A stretch of 64,000 nucleotides of DNA from an uncultured Lachnospiraceae bacterium (GCA_947627365.1 CANQVT010000007.1:1-64000), one strand, 5' to 3'. Shown: positions 1 to 10,822, numbered from the stretch's first letter. The notes: generated by a model not told the origin, from the letters alone. Numbers and translations are program-made.

Positions 1-32
1 CTGGATAAAAATCGGGCATGGAATCGAAAAGT

Positions 33-57
33 GGTGCCGGAGATTGTCTCCGGCACC
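33..57 (-). terminator. Perfect 11-bp stem-loop downstream of the minus-strand ABC operon
   Basis: ggtgccggaga-ttg-tctccggcacc; on the minus strand followed by acttttcg. A second hairpin lies at 76-97. Confidence 0.5.
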
Positions 58-75
58 AGCTTTGTCTACAGTCTG

Positions 76-97
76 AGGAATGCCGATAGGCATTCCT
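76..97 (-). terminator. Second stem-loop just after the ABC ATPase stop codon
   Basis: aggaatgcc-gata-ggcattcct, 9-bp stem. Confidence 0.4.
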
Positions 98-109
98 TTC
101 AAACATAAA

Positions 110-904
110 CTACCCGAGCAGTGCCGAATCATTCGTGAACTGCTCGCCGCTGACGCGTTCGAACTGATCGAGAAGATCGCGGACCGTCAGCTTTTTCTTT
201 TCTTCGCCCTCGATGTCGAGGATGATCCTTCCATCCATCATCATGATGAGGCGGTTGCCATGGCGGATCGCGTCCTTCATGTTGTGCGTGATCATCAGCG
301 TTGTCAGCTGATCCCGGTTGACGATCATGTCTGTGATCTCAAGTACCTTGGCGGCTGTCTTCGGGTCGAGCGCGGCCGTGTGCTCGTCGAGCAGCAGCAG
401 CTTCGGCTTCTTGAGCGTCGCCATCAGAAGCGTCAGCGCCTGACGTTGTCCGCCGGAGAGCAGCCCGACCTTGGAGGTCAGACGGTCTTCGAGGCCAAGA
501 CCTAAGATCTTAAGAAGCTCGCGATATTCCTCGCGCTCTGCAGCGGTGATGCCGGATTTCAGAAGACGCGTCTTGCCGCGGCGTTTTGCCAGAGCAAGAT
601 TCTCCTCGATTCCCATCGTAGCAGCGGTGCCGGTCATCGGATCCTGGAAGACCCGGCCGAGGTAGATCGCGCGCTTGTGTTCCGGAAGCTTTGTCACGTC
701 GATTCCGTCGATGAGAATCTGTCCTTCGTCGACCATCCAGGTACCGGCGACCGCGTTGAGCATTGTGGACTTACCGGCTCCGTTTCCGCCGATCACGGTC
801 ACGAACTCACCGTCCTTAATATTCAGAGACAGGCCGTTCAGAGCGGTCTTCTCGTTGATTGTTCCGGGATTAAAGGTCTTGTAGAGATTTTTCAACTCAA
901 GCAT
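110..904 (-). CDS. ABC transporter ATP-binding protein (TrpX/ABC_sub_bind-associated system)
   Basis: Walker A GGNGAGKST, signature LSGGQRQ, Walker B LLLLDEHTAALD; overlaps the permease gene. Confidence 0.9.
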   Translation of the reverse strand: MLELKNLYKTFNPGTINEKTALNGLSLNIKDGEFVTVIGGNGAGKSTMLNAVAGTWMVDEGQILIDGIDVTKLPEHKRAIYLGRVFQDPMTGTAATMGIEENLALAKRRGKTRLLKSGITAAEREEYRELLKILGLGLEDRLTSKVGLLSGGQRQALTLLMATLKKPKLLLLDEHTAALDPKTAAKVLEITDMIVNRDQLTTLMITHNMKDAIRHGNRLIMMMDGRIILDIEGEEKKKLTVRDLLDQFERVSGEQFTNDSALLG

Positions 905-1823
905 TTGCGTTTCCTCCCTTCTTCACTGGTTTTGCGAAATATTTGCCCTTCCAGTAGGGGAAGGCGAGGAAGACTGCCACGACGAGCGCGGACAAAAGCT
1001 TCAGCAGGTCGGTGTCGATGCCCATCCAGATGACGACCTGGAGTACCAGATAGTAGAGGATGGAGCCGAGCGCCACGCTTAAAAGGCGCAGTGCAAAATT
1101 GCGGAAGATGTGTCCGAAGATCGCCTCGCCGATGATGACGGCAGCCAGTCCTATGACGATCGCGCCGCGGCCCATGTTAACGTCCGCAAAGCCCTGATAC
1201 TGGGTCAGAAGAGCGCTGGAAAAGGCTACCAGCCCGTTCGAGAGCATCAGGCCAAGCACCTTATTGAAGTTCGTGTTGATGCCCTGCGCGCGGGACATGC
1301 TCGGATTGCAGCCGGTCGCGCGCAGCGAGCAGCCGAGCTCGGTGCCGAAGAACCAGTACAGAAGCGCGATCAGGACAACGATGATGATCGCAACGATAAA
1401 GATCGTATTTCTCCAGAACGGTACATCCCGGATATAACGCAGCGAGACCAGAAGATCGAAATTACTTACGTTAATCGCCTGGTTTGCTTTGCCCATGATC
1501 TTCAGGTTGATCGAGTAAAGCGAGAGCTGTGTGAGGATACCGGAGAGGATTGCCGGGATTCCCATAAAGGTGTGGAAAATGCCGGTCATCAATCCGGCGA
1601 GCATCCCGACTCCCGTGGCCGCAAGCATCGCCGGCCAGACATCCCAACCGGAGAGCATGAGCATGATGCACACGGCGCCGCCGGTACACATTGTGCCGTC
1701 GACGGTCAGATCTGCGACGTCCAGAATGCGGAACGTTATATAGACGCCGATCGCCATAATGCCCCAGATCAGCCCCTGCGCAGCGGCTCCGGGCATCGCG
1801 TTGATGAGATTCATAATATTCAT
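897..1823 (-). CDS. ABC transporter permease
   Basis: Multi-TM, branched-chain-type permease motif (GRGAIVIGLAAVIIGEAIFG). Confidence 0.88.
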   Translation of the reverse strand: MNIMNLINAMPGAAAQGLIWGIMAIGVYITFRILDVADLTVDGTMCTGGAVCIMLMLSGWDVWPAMLAATGVGMLAGLMTGIFHTFMGIPAILSGILTQLSLYSINLKIMGKANQAINVSNFDLLVSLRYIRDVPFWRNTIFIVAIIIVVLIALLYWFFGTELGCSLRATGCNPSMSRAQGINTNFNKVLGLMLSNGLVAFSSALLTQYQGFADVNMGRGAIVIGLAAVIIGEAIFGHIFRNFALRLLSVALGSILYYLVLQVVIWMGIDTDLLKLLSALVVAVFLAFPYWKGKYFAKPVKKGGNANA

Positions 1824-1937
1824 GTATAATCCTCCGTAATCGTCCGGACACCGCCTGCCCGGTTTTAAAACAACAGCGAGAGAGGAGCATCCTTTCCCGC
1901 TGTCGTTTATGTGAAGTGGTAAACTTGTCAGTTTGAA

Positions 1938-2921
1938 TTACGCCTCAGTCTCGGACTCTGCCTCAGCAGCATCTTCGATCGCTACGTAATCATCTGGAAC
2001 AGTAATGTTGAGCTCCTCGCAGAGCTGAGCATTATATTTCTTGGTGAACGGTGCAAGCTCAACCGGCATCTCAGAGACGTTTGCCTCGCCCTTCAGGATC
2101 TTGATTGCCATTTTACCAGTGGCAACGCCGAGATCGTAGTAGCTGATCGAAAGGGTAGCGACGCCGCAGCCTTTGCAGATGCCTTCCTCACCAGCAATGA
2201 TCGGAACGCCCGCCGGTACGCAGATATTGGCGATCAGCTCAGCGTTGGATGCAGCCGTGTTGTCGGTCGGAATGTAGATAACTTCGCTTGCGTCAGCGGC
2301 AGTCGTAACCACGGAGCTCAGATCGTTGGAATCAGAAAACGCGTAAAACTCGCAAGTATAGCCAAGCGCCTCGAGTTCGGTCTTCATCGCGTCAACCTGA
2401 ACCTGAGAGTTCGGCTCAGCGGAGCAGTACACGAGGCCAACGTTCTTTGCATCCGGGAACATCTCCTGAAGCAATGCAGCCTGCTGATCGTACGGAACTT
2501 CATCAGAAGTACCAGAGATATTGGTGCCTACTGTGCCGTCGAAGTCCTCGATGCCGAGCGCTGCGCCGTAATCGGTAACGGATGTGCCGAGGATCGGAAT
2601 TATGTCCGTGGCAGCCTGAGCAGCCAGAAGAGCCGGAGTAGCGTTTGCCAGGATCAGGTCAACACCATTCGATACGAAGCTGTTGACGATCGTGGAACAG
2701 GTATTGGAATCGCCCTGTGCGTTCTGCGGGTCAAAGACAACCGCGTCGCCGAATTCCTCCGTGAGAGTGTCCATGAAGCCCTGAGTAGCGGCGTCAAGAG
2801 CATCATGCTGCACGAGCTGGCAGATGCCCACATTGTAGGTCTCTTCTGCGCTTACATTCATTCCTACGATGCTTCCTGCCATAACAGCAGAAAGCGCAAC
2901 AGCAATAATTTGTCTTTTCAT
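1938..2921 (-). CDS. ABC transporter substrate-binding protein (ABC_sub_bind/TrpX-like)
   Basis: Signal peptide MKRQIIAVALSAVMAGSIVGMNVSA then YNVGICQLVQHDALDAATQGF; start taken at MKRQ behind an aggagg-like RBS rather than the longer ORF. Confidence 0.88.
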   Translation of the reverse strand: MKRQIIAVALSAVMAGSIVGMNVSAEETYNVGICQLVQHDALDAATQGFMDTLTEEFGDAVVFDPQNAQGDSNTCSTIVNSFVSNGVDLILANATPALLAAQAATDIIPILGTSVTDYGAALGIEDFDGTVGTNISGTSDEVPYDQQAALLQEMFPDAKNVGLVYCSAEPNSQVQVDAMKTELEALGYTCEFYAFSDSNDLSSVVTTAADASEVIYIPTDNTAASNAELIANICVPAGVPIIAGEEGICKGCGVATLSISYYDLGVATGKMAIKILKGEANVSEMPVELAPFTKKYNAQLCEELNITVPDDYVAIEDAAEAESETEA

Positions 2922-2997
2922 TGTGTTATCCTCCTCAAAAATTTGTCCAATTTCCATGTTCAGGGAACAGAAAATTTGCCTGTCCACGAACGGTAAC

Positions 2998-3026
2998 ATT
3001 ATATCGCTTTAAAGCAAAGAAGTCAA
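2998..3026 (-). promoter_or_regulatory. Sigma-A-type promoter for the ABC operon with a palindrome in the spacer
   Basis: Minus strand TTGACT-N17-TATAAT; spacer contains the perfect palindrome GCTTTAAAGC (3006-3015). Confidence 0.7.
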
Positions 3027-3107
3027 TAGGTACATTCGAGATTTCGACAGGCGCATTCAGGGATCACATGCATATGATAGAGAGAATGAAACACGGCTGG
3101 AGGCAGT

Positions 3108-3932
3108 ATGGCAAAGGTAATTCTTGACGCAGGGCACGGCGGTTCCGATCCGGGCGCCGTGTACAACGGAAGATATGAGAAGGATGATGTGCTGCGGCTT
3201 GTCATGGCAGTAGGGAAGCTGCTGGAGGACAATGGCGTAGAGGTGGCCTACACACGGACGGAGGACGTGTATGACAGACCGTTTGAGAAAGCGCAGATCG
3301 CGAACCAGGAGGGCGGAGACTTTTTTGTCTCGATTCACCGGAATTCGAGTCCGGAGGCAAATCAGTATTCCGGGGTAGAGACACTTGTCTATGACAAATC
3401 CGGGCAGAAGCTTGCGCTTGCCGAGGCGATCAATACAGAGCTGGAGCAGGTGGGATTCCGGAATCTCGGGGTGAAGGAGAGACCGGGACTCGTGGTTTTG
3501 CGCAGGACGAAGATGCCGGCAGTGCTTGTGGAAGTGGGATTTTTGAACACGGACGCGGACAATGCCCGTTTTGACGAACAGTTTGACGAGATCGCGGAGG
3601 GAATCGCAAATGGGATATTACAGACGCTCGGACTGGAGCACATAAACGGGCCGGCCGGCGGAGATCAGGGCGGTTCACCAGGCACAGAAGGGGGAGGATC
3701 GCAGGACGGAAGCGGTGGGAAATTGTACCGTGTACAGACCGGAGCATTCCGGATGAGAGAATATGCGGAGGATATGCTCTACCGGCTGCAGCAGCAGGAG
3801 CATCCGGCGTTCATTCTGTACGATGACGGTCTGTATAAAGTGCAGGTCGGCGCGTTCCGGCAGCTTGACAATGCGGTACGCATGGAGCAGACGCTTCGGC
3901 GGCAGGGATATTCCACCTTTATCACCACGTAA
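3108..3932 (+). CDS. N-acetylmuramoyl-L-alanine amidase (Amidase_3) with C-terminal SPOR domain
   Basis: ILDAGHGGSDPGA...; C-terminal YRVQTGAF...YKVQVGAF SPOR repeat. Confidence 0.9.
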   Translation: MAKVILDAGHGGSDPGAVYNGRYEKDDVLRLVMAVGKLLEDNGVEVAYTRTEDVYDRPFEKAQIANQEGGDFFVSIHRNSSPEANQYSGVETLVYDKSGQKLALAEAINTELEQVGFRNLGVKERPGLVVLRRTKMPAVLVEVGFLNTDADNARFDEQFDEIAEGIANGILQTLGLEHINGPAGGDQGGSPGTEGGGSQDGSGGKLYRVQTGAFRMREYAEDMLYRLQQQEHPAFILYDDGLYKVQVGAFRQLDNAVRMEQTLRRQGYSTFITT

Positions 3933-4005
3933 TTTTCTCTTTTGTTTTTCGCAAAGAAGTGGTATGATAAAAACAAAAGTAATATACTACGGAAAGAGAA
4001 ATCAC

Positions 4006-5184
4006 ATGGATACCAGAAATCTGACGGAAATCATTGCTCCGCTCCTTGCCTGGTTTGCCGAAAATGCCCGGGTGCTTCCGTGGCGGGAGCATCCGAGCCC
4101 ATATTATGTATGGATCTCCGAAATCATGCTTCAGCAGACGCGGGTGGAGGCGGTGAAGCCGTTTTTCGCCCGTTTTACGAAAGAGCTGCTGGATGTGGCG
4201 GCCCTAGCGGCCTGCCCGGAGGAGCGGCTTCTGAAGCTGTGGGAAGGGCTCGGGTATTACAACCGTGTGAGAAACATGCAGAAGGCGGCGCAGCTGGTCA
4301 TGTGCGAATACGGCGGAGAGCTGCCGAAGCGTTACGAGGAGCTGCTGAAGCTTCCGGGTATTGGCAGCTATACAGCCGGCGCGATCGCGTCCATCGCATA
4401 CGGACAGGCGGTTCCGGCGGTGGACGGGAATGTGCTGCGCGTGATCAGCCGCATCTGTGGCAATGAGGAGGACATCTCGAAACAGTCGGTCCGTGCGCAG
4501 TTTGAGCAGGAGCTTCAAAGGACGATGCCGCAGGATCAGCCCGGTGTCTACAATCAGGCGTTGATGGAGCTCGGCGCTACGGTCTGTCTTCCGAACGGAG
4601 CGCCGGACTGCGTGAAATGTCCGGTGCGGAAGCTCTGCTATGCGAACCGTACCGGCCGGCAGATGGAGCTTCCGGTGAAGGCGGCAAAGAAGGAGCGAAG
4701 GATCGAGGAGAAAACTGTGCTTGTGATTCGGGACGACGTGCGTGCGGCGGTTCGCCGCCGGCCGAAGAAGGGTCTGCTCGCGGGGCTGTACGAGCTTCCG
4801 AACTGCGACGGACATCTGTCACAGGAGGAGGCGCTTGAAAAGGCAAAAGAATACGGCTTTCGGCCGATTCGGATCCTGCCGCTTGTCCCGGCGAAGCATA
4901 TCTTCAGCCATATTGAATGGCACATGATCGGATACCTGGTGCTGGTGGAAGATGCGCCCGAAGGAGTATGGCAGGTCAATCCGGACAAAAGCGTTGGGAT
5001 TATGGCGGTATCGCCGGATAACCTGACCGAGGAAAAGCCTTGCGCAGATGCAAACGGCGACGAAGCGCTGCTGTTTGTCGAGACAGCGCGTACGGAGCGC
5101 GAATACCCGATTCCGTCGGCGTTTTCGGCTTACGTGAAATATCTCGGCATCCGGCTGGGCCATGAATCTCATGAGTCCGGATAA
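4006..5184 (+). CDS. mutY: A/G-specific adenine glycosylase
   Basis: WISEIMLQQTRVEAV, HhH ELLKLPGIGSYTAGAIASIAYG, CxxxxxxCxxCxxxxxC Fe-S motif; start at MDTRNLTE. Confidence 0.93.
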   Translation: MDTRNLTEIIAPLLAWFAENARVLPWREHPSPYYVWISEIMLQQTRVEAVKPFFARFTKELLDVAALAACPEERLLKLWEGLGYYNRVRNMQKAAQLVMCEYGGELPKRYEELLKLPGIGSYTAGAIASIAYGQAVPAVDGNVLRVISRICGNEEDISKQSVRAQFEQELQRTMPQDQPGVYNQALMELGATVCLPNGAPDCVKCPVRKLCYANRTGRQMELPVKAAKKERRIEEKTVLVIRDDVRAAVRRRPKKGLLAGLYELPNCDGHLSQEEALEKAKEYGFRPIRILPLVPAKHIFSHIEWHMIGYLVLVEDAPEGVWQVNPDKSVGIMAVSPDNLTEEKPCADANGDEALLFVETARTEREYPIPSAFSAYVKYLGIRLGHESHESG

Positions 5185-5276
5185 CCACCGGGAATCTGAG
5201 AAGCGGCGGAACGGGTTGTCTGCCGCGGCTGCAGAAGGAAAGGCAACAAGAATACAAAGAGACAGAGGTTTGGGGA

Positions 5277-6299
5277 ATGAAAATTTTGACGGTAGCAATC
5301 CCTTGCTACAATTCAGAAAGCTACATGGAGAAATGCATCCAGTCCATCCTTCCGGTGGGGGAGGACGTGGAGGTCCTGATCGTGGACGACGGATCGACAA
5401 AGGATCGGACGCCGCAGATCGCGGACGATTACGCGGCCCGGTATCCGGCTCAGGTCAAAGTGATACACCAGGAGAACGGAGGGCACGGAGAGGCGGTCAA
5501 CGCCGGCTTGCGCGGCGCTTCCGGACTGTATTACAAAGTCGTGGACAGCGACGACTGGGTAAATACCAGGGGTCTCTCCCAGATCGTGAAGCGCTTGAGG
5601 GAGCTGGAGAGCGAGGGCGGTGTGGACATGCTGCTCGCCAATTTTGTCTATGACAAGGCAGGCGCCCTGCACAAGAAGCTGATGCGCTTCAAGAATGTGT
5701 TCCCGCGAAATGAAGTGTTTGACTGGGACGCGATGCGCCACATGCGTGTCACGCAGTACATTCTGATGCACAATATCATCTATCGCACGGACCTGCTGCG
5801 TCAGTGCCGGCTGGAGCTCCCGAAGCACACGTTTTATGTGGACAATATATTCGCATTTCAGCCGCTCCCGTACGTGAAGCGCCTGTATTACATGGACGTC
5901 AATCTTTACCACTATTTTATCGGGCGCGAGGATCAGTCAGTCAATGAGTCCGTCATGATCGGCCGGATCGATCAGCAGATCCGCGTCAACAAGATCATGA
6001 TCGATGAGATGGCCGCGCAGGATTTCTCGGATAAGAGCGCGCGGCTGAAGCGCTACATGACGATCTACCTGAAGAATATCATGACGGTGACCTCGATCAT
6101 GCTGATCATCTCCGGCACGGACGAGGCCCTCGAAAAGAAAAGAGATATCTGGGCGTACCTGAAGGAGAAGGACAGCAAGCTTCACCGCACGATCCGCTGG
6201 GGGCTGTTCGGCATCGTGATGAATCTGCCAGGGAGAATTGGACGGAAGGGATCTGTGCTTGCGTACAAGCTTGCGCAGAAAATCGTCGGGTTCAACTAG
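5277..6299 (+). CDS. Glycosyltransferase family 2
   Basis: LTVAIPCYNSESYMEKCIQSIL...VLIVDDGSTKDRT...KVVDSDDWV. Confidence 0.9.
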   Translation: MKILTVAIPCYNSESYMEKCIQSILPVGEDVEVLIVDDGSTKDRTPQIADDYAARYPAQVKVIHQENGGHGEAVNAGLRGASGLYYKVVDSDDWVNTRGLSQIVKRLRELESEGGVDMLLANFVYDKAGALHKKLMRFKNVFPRNEVFDWDAMRHMRVTQYILMHNIIYRTDLLRQCRLELPKHTFYVDNIFAFQPLPYVKRLYYMDVNLYHYFIGREDQSVNESVMIGRIDQQIRVNKIMIDEMAAQDFSDKSARLKRYMTIYLKNIMTVTSIMLIISGTDEALEKKRDIWAYLKEKDSKLHRTIRWGLFGIVMNLPGRIGRKGSVLAYKLAQKIVGFN

Positions 6300-6309
6300 A
6301 GGAGAAGGT

Positions 6310-7257
6310 ATGGATTTTTTACGCTTACTCGAAAGTGTTCGCACACCTGTGCTGACACAGTTCATGTCCGTGATCACCTATTTCGGCTCGGAGATATTCT
6401 TCCTCGCGTTTGCTGTAATCGTATTCTGGTGTGTCAGCAAGCGGGGCGGGTATTATATTCTGCTGGTCGGTTTTCTGGGGACGGCGTGCAATCAGTTCAT
6501 GAAGATCTGGTTTCGGATTCCGCGACCCTGGGTGCTCGATCCGGCGTTTCAAGTTGTTGAGAGTGCAAGAGCCGGCGCCGGAGGCTATTCCTTTCCGTCC
6601 GGACACACGCAGAGCATTGTAGGCTCGATGGCCTGCGTGTTGTGTATGCCTGTGAAGAGAAAATGGATCCGCGCAATCGCTGTTGCCTTAATGCTTCTCG
6701 TGCCGTTTTCACGGATGTACCTGGGCTGCCACACGCCCCTGGACGTGGGAGTGGCGTTCGCTTTGGCTCTGCTTCTGGCCGTTTGCTTCCGGGGTGTGGC
6801 GCGTGACGATGCGCGCGGCGAGCGTACGATGCGGTTGCTATTGGCGCTGTCGCTTCTGGTCAGCGCCCTGTATCTTGTGTTTGTGACGTTTTATCAGTTT
6901 CCGGCGGATGTCGATCCGCATAATCTTGCCGAGGCGACAAAAAACGCTTACCTTTTATTCGGCTGTTTTCTGGGAATCATCCTTGTTAAGGTGCTGGACG
7001 ACCGCTATATTCATTTTCAGGTGGAGGCGGTCTGGTGGGCGCAGATACTCAAGGTGGTGCTGGGAACGGCAGTGCTGCTGGCGATCCGCATGGGGCTCAA
7101 GGCGCCGCTTGGAGCGCTGCTTCCCGGACAGTCGTCGACGGCGGTTCGCTATTTCCTGATGGTGGTGTTCGCCGGCGTGCTGTGGCCGATGACGTTTGGC
7201 TGGTTCGCGCGGCTTGGGCGGAAAGAAAAGCAAATAAAAGCAAATAAAAGCAAATAA
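6310..7257 (+). CDS. PAP2-family membrane phosphatase
   Basis: PSGHTQS and SRMYLGCHTPLDV phosphatase motifs, multi-TM; start at MDFLRLLESV. Confidence 0.88.
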   Translation: MDFLRLLESVRTPVLTQFMSVITYFGSEIFFLAFAVIVFWCVSKRGGYYILLVGFLGTACNQFMKIWFRIPRPWVLDPAFQVVESARAGAGGYSFPSGHTQSIVGSMACVLCMPVKRKWIRAIAVALMLLVPFSRMYLGCHTPLDVGVAFALALLLAVCFRGVARDDARGERTMRLLLALSLLVSALYLVFVTFYQFPADVDPHNLAEATKNAYLLFGCFLGIILVKVLDDRYIHFQVEAVWWAQILKVVLGTAVLLAIRMGLKAPLGALLPGQSSTAVRYFLMVVFAGVLWPMTFGWFARLGRKEKQIKANKSK

Positions 7258-7270
7258 AAGCAAATGAAAA
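7230..7270 (+). repeat. 10-bp tandem repeat (caaataaaag)x3 plus caaatgaaaa across the PAP2 stop codon
   Basis: gaaaag caaataaaag caaataaaag caaataaaag caaatgaaaa read directly. Confidence 0.9.
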
Positions 7271-7313
7271 AGGTGCAGGAGCCTGTGATCGGATCAGTCC
7301 TTGCACTTTTTTA
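7266..7313 (+). terminator. Intrinsic terminator after the PAP2 gene
   Basis: aaaaaggtgcagga ... tccttgcactttttt. Confidence 0.7.
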
Positions 7314-7489
7314 TATACTGCTGTTAGTGGCCCATCTTGCACGAGTGGTGTGTTGTTTTTTTGAAAAACCTATGGTATGATGGGATATCAATGGAAAGCA
7401 TATTGTAAAATAATATAATTTATGCCGCATAGACAGGAAAATGCGTAAAAAGACAGACAGAATATATACGGCGGCGCAGGAGGAGACAG

Positions 7490-9193
7490 ATGGACAGAGA
7501 AGTGGAAAGAGAAGCAGGAAGAGCGGCGGAAAAGGAAGTCGTATCGAAGAATTTTATCGAGCAGATCATCGAGAAGGATCTGGCAGAGGGGCATTGCAAG
7601 ACGGTGTGTACGCGTTTTCCGCCGGAGCCGAACGGCTATCTGCACATTGGACACGCAAAGTCGATTCTTTTGAATTACGGGCTGGCGAAGGAGTACGGCG
7701 GGAAGTTCAACCTGCGCTTTGATGATACGAATCCGACGAAGGAGAAGACAGAGTTCGTCGAGTCGATCAAGGCGGACGTCGCCTGGCTTGGCGCGGACTG
7801 GGAGGACAGGCTGTTCTTTGCCTCCGACTATTTCGAGCAGATGTACGAGGCGGCGGTTAAGCTGATCAGGAAGGGCAAGGCGTTCGTCTGCGATCTCTCG
7901 GCGGATGAGATCCGGGAGTACCGCGGCACGCTGACCGAGCCGGGCAAGGAGAGCCCGTACCGGAATCGCAGCATCGAGGAAAACCTGGAGCTTTTTGAGA
8001 ATATGAAGAACGGCGTCTATGAGGATGGCAGCAAGGTACTGCGCGCGAAGATCGACATGGCGTCGCCGAATATCAATATGCGCGACCCGGTCATCTATCG
8101 CGTGGCGCACATGAGCCATCACAACACCGGGGACAAGTGGTGCATCTACCCGATGTACGATTTTGCGCATCCGATCGAGGACGCGATTGAGGGCGTTACG
8201 CATTCGATCTGCACGCTGGAGTTTGAGGATCATCGCCCGCTGTACGACTGGGTCGTGCGCGAGCTGGAGTACGAAATGCCCCCGAAGCAGATCGAGTTCG
8301 CGAAGCTATATCTGACGAACGTCGTGACGGGAAAGCGCTACATCAAGAAGCTGGTGGAGGACGGCATCGTGGACGGCTGGGACGATCCGCGGCTCGTCTC
8401 GATCGCCGCTCTGCGTCGCCGTGGCTTTACGCCGGAGTCAATCCAGAAATTCGTGGAGCTCTGCGGCATCAGCAAGAGCAACAGCTCCGTGGACTACGCG
8501 ATGCTCGAGTATTGTATCCGCGAGGATCTGAAGCTGAAGCGCCCGCGTATGATGGCGGTGCTCGATCCGGTGAAGCTGATCATCGACAATTATCCGGAGG
8601 ATCAGATCGAGTATCTCGACGTTGAGATGAATCTGGAGAACCCGGAGCTTGGCATGCGCAAGGTGCCGTTCGGACGGGAGCTCTACATCGAGCGCGAGGA
8701 CTTCATGGAGGAGCCGCCGAAGAAATATTTCCGCCTGTTCCCGGGCAACGAGGTGCGCTTGATGGGCGCGTACTTCGTGAAGTGCGTCGACTTTAAGAAG
8801 GATGGAAACGGCAAAGTGACGGAGATCCACTGCACCTACGACCCGGAGACGAAGTGTGGCAGCGGCTTTACCGGGCGCAAGGTCAAGGGCACGATCCACT
8901 GGGTGACTGCGAAGACCGCGGTGCGCGCGGAGGTGCGCCTGTACGAAAACATCATCGACGAGGAGAAGGGCGTCTACAATGAAGACGGTTCTCTGAATCT
9001 GAATCCGAATTCGCTGACGGTGCGGAAGGACTGCTTGCTCGAGCCGGCACTCGGAGAGGCGAAGGCCTACGACAGCTTCCAGTTCGTGCGCCAGGGCTTC
9101 TTCTGCGTGGACGCGAAGGATTCCTGCCCGGACGCGCTGGTGTTTAATCGCATCGTGTCGCTGAAGAGCTCGTTTAAGCTGCCGCAGAGCTGA
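7490..9193 (+). CDS. glnS: Glutaminyl-tRNA synthetase
   Basis: [26 protein letters not shown] (HIGH motif), [12 protein letters not shown], full-length class I GlnRS architecture. Confidence 0.95.
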   Translation: MDREVEREAGRAAEKEVVSKNFIEQIIEKDLAEGHCKTVCTRFPPEPNGYLHIGHAKSILLNYGLAKEYGGKFNLRFDDTNPTKEKTEFVESIKADVAWLGADWEDRLFFASDYFEQMYEAAVKLIRKGKAFVCDLSADEIREYRGTLTEPGKESPYRNRSIEENLELFENMKNGVYEDGSKVLRAKIDMASPNINMRDPVIYRVAHMSHHNTGDKWCIYPMYDFAHPIEDAIEGVTHSICTLEFEDHRPLYDWVVRELEYEMPPKQIEFAKLYLTNVVTGKRYIKKLVEDGIVDGWDDPRLVSIAALRRRGFTPESIQKFVELCGISKSNSSVDYAMLEYCIREDLKLKRPRMMAVLDPVKLIIDNYPEDQIEYLDVEMNLENPELGMRKVPFGRELYIEREDFMEEPPKKYFRLFPGNEVRLMGAYFVKCVDFKKDGNGKVTEIHCTYDPETKCGSGFTGRKVKGTIHWVTAKTAVRAEVRLYENIIDEEKGVYNEDGSLNLNPNSLTVRKDCLLEPALGEAKAYDSFQFVRQGFFCVDAKDSCPDALVFNRIVSLKSSFKLPQS

Positions 9194-9220
9194 TGACTTG
9201 GTCATGGAATAAGTTGCTGA

Positions 9221-9856
9221 ATGGTACTTCAGAAAGGAAGAAGCGCGGTGCGATTTTATGACTGCATTACCGAGTTTATATTCGTAGAGGACGAGCCGCA
9301 GCGCTCTGACATCATTTTCGTGCCGGGAGGCAGTTATCCGGACGCGGCGGAGCGTGCCGCGCAGCTGTATCATGCGGGCTTCGCGCCGTACATTATGCCG
9401 TCTGGTAAGTATGGGATCCTGAGGGGACGGTTCGTGCCGCCAGAGGATAAAGTCCTTGCGGAGAAACAGGCCAAAAACTATGAGACCGAGTGCGATTACC
9501 TCAGTGACGTCCTGCGGCGGCGCGGCGTCCCGGATCAGGCGATTCTACGGGAGGATCAGGCGACCTATACTTATGAAAATGCAATCTTTTCCAGGAAGAG
9601 GACAAAGGAGCTTGGCCTGCAGATCAAAAGAGCGATTCTTTGTTGTCAGGCGTTTCACGCGCGGCGCAGCCTCATGTACTATCAGGAGCAGTTTCCGGAG
9701 ACGGAATTTCTGGTCTGCCCGGTTGTCACGAAGGACATCAGTCGGGAGAACTGGTATCAGACGAGACAGGGCATCGACCGGGTGCTTTGTGAGCTGGAGC
9801 GCTGCGGCGGGCAGTTTCATGAGATTATGTACGGGAAGCTTTCCGACGAGATGTAA
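9221..9856 (+). CDS. YdcF-family (DUF218) protein
   Basis: IIFVPGGSYPDAAERAAQLYHAG...ENAIFSRK...YQEQFPETEFLVCPV. Confidence 0.8.
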   Translation: MVLQKGRSAVRFYDCITEFIFVEDEPQRSDIIFVPGGSYPDAAERAAQLYHAGFAPYIMPSGKYGILRGRFVPPEDKVLAEKQAKNYETECDYLSDVLRRRGVPDQAILREDQATYTYENAIFSRKRTKELGLQIKRAILCCQAFHARRSLMYYQEQFPETEFLVCPVVTKDISRENWYQTRQGIDRVLCELERCGGQFHEIMYGKLSDEM

Positions 9857-10030
9857 ACGCTGAGAACGCAAATGTGAAAAGGACATCGGAAAAAACACGA
9901 AAGCTAATGCAAAGAAAGCGGACCTGGCCGGAAATACAAAGAAAGCAATGAAAACGGTGGAAGCTTGCGAAATGCCGAATGAGTGAAGAACCGGAAAATC
10001 AGCGGTGAACAGGGAGGAGAACGAGACAGA

Positions 10031-10822
10031 ATGATCAGACTGGTGGTGTCGGATATCGACGGGACGCTGGTTCCGGAGGGCGCGGATCGAATCAACCCGG
10101 AGATGTATGAGATCATACGAGAGTTGAAGAAGAAGGATATCATCTTTGTGGCGTCGAGTGGGCGCCAGTACGCCAGTATGCGGCATGTGTTCGAGCCGGT
10201 TGCAGATGATATCATTTTTATTGCGGAGAACGGTTCGATCGTGATGAGCCGCGGACAGACCTTGGCGAGCAGGCGGATCGATCAGGCGATCGCGGAGGAG
10301 TTGGTACGCTATCTTCGCATGTGGGAGGATGGCCACGTCATGCTGTCCACGCCGGAGTCGATCTGGATTGAGACGAGGGACGAGGTGTTTGTCTCCTTGC
10401 TGCGGGACAGCTACCGTATGAAATTTCAGATTGTTGACGATCTGCTCCCGCTGTGCAGCAGGACGAACAAAATCACGCTGTATCATACCGGAGGAAAGAT
10501 CGACGCGGTCTGCAGCGAGGTCTGCGGGCGATTTGGAGATCGATTGAATGTCATGGTGGCGGGAGATATCTGGGTCGACTGCATGAGTCTGGAATCAGAT
10601 AAGGGCAGTGCGCTCGCGTCGATTCAGGAGACGATGCATATCGCTCCGGAGGAGACGATGGCTTTCGGCGACAATTGCAACGATATCGGGATGATCGAGC
10701 GCGCCGGAGAGAGCTACGCGGTGCAAAACGCGCATCCGGAGCTGAAGAAGGCCGCGAGATTTGAGGCGCCCTCCTTTGCACAGGACGGCGTACTGAAGGT
10801 GATCCGCGAGAGATTATTGTGA
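10031..10822 (+). CDS. Cof-type HAD hydrolase
   Basis: VVSDIDGTLVPEG...SSGRQYASM...MAFGDNCNDIGMIERAGESYAVQNAHPELK. Confidence 0.92.
   Translation: MIRLVVSDIDGTLVPEGADRINPEMYEIIRELKKKDIIFVASSGRQYASMRHVFEPVADDIIFIAENGSIVMSRGQTLASRRIDQAIAEELVRYLRMWEDGHVMLSTPESIWIETRDEVFVSLLRDSYRMKFQIVDDLLPLCSRTNKITLYHTGGKIDAVCSEVCGRFGDRLNVMVAGDIWVDCMSLESDKGSALASIQETMHIAPEETMAFGDNCNDIGMIERAGESYAVQNAHPELKKAARFEAPSFAQDGVLKVIRERLL

Noticed and set aside
7320-7490. T-box leader before glnS
   Set aside because: No AGGGUGGNACCGCG-like T-box sequence found.
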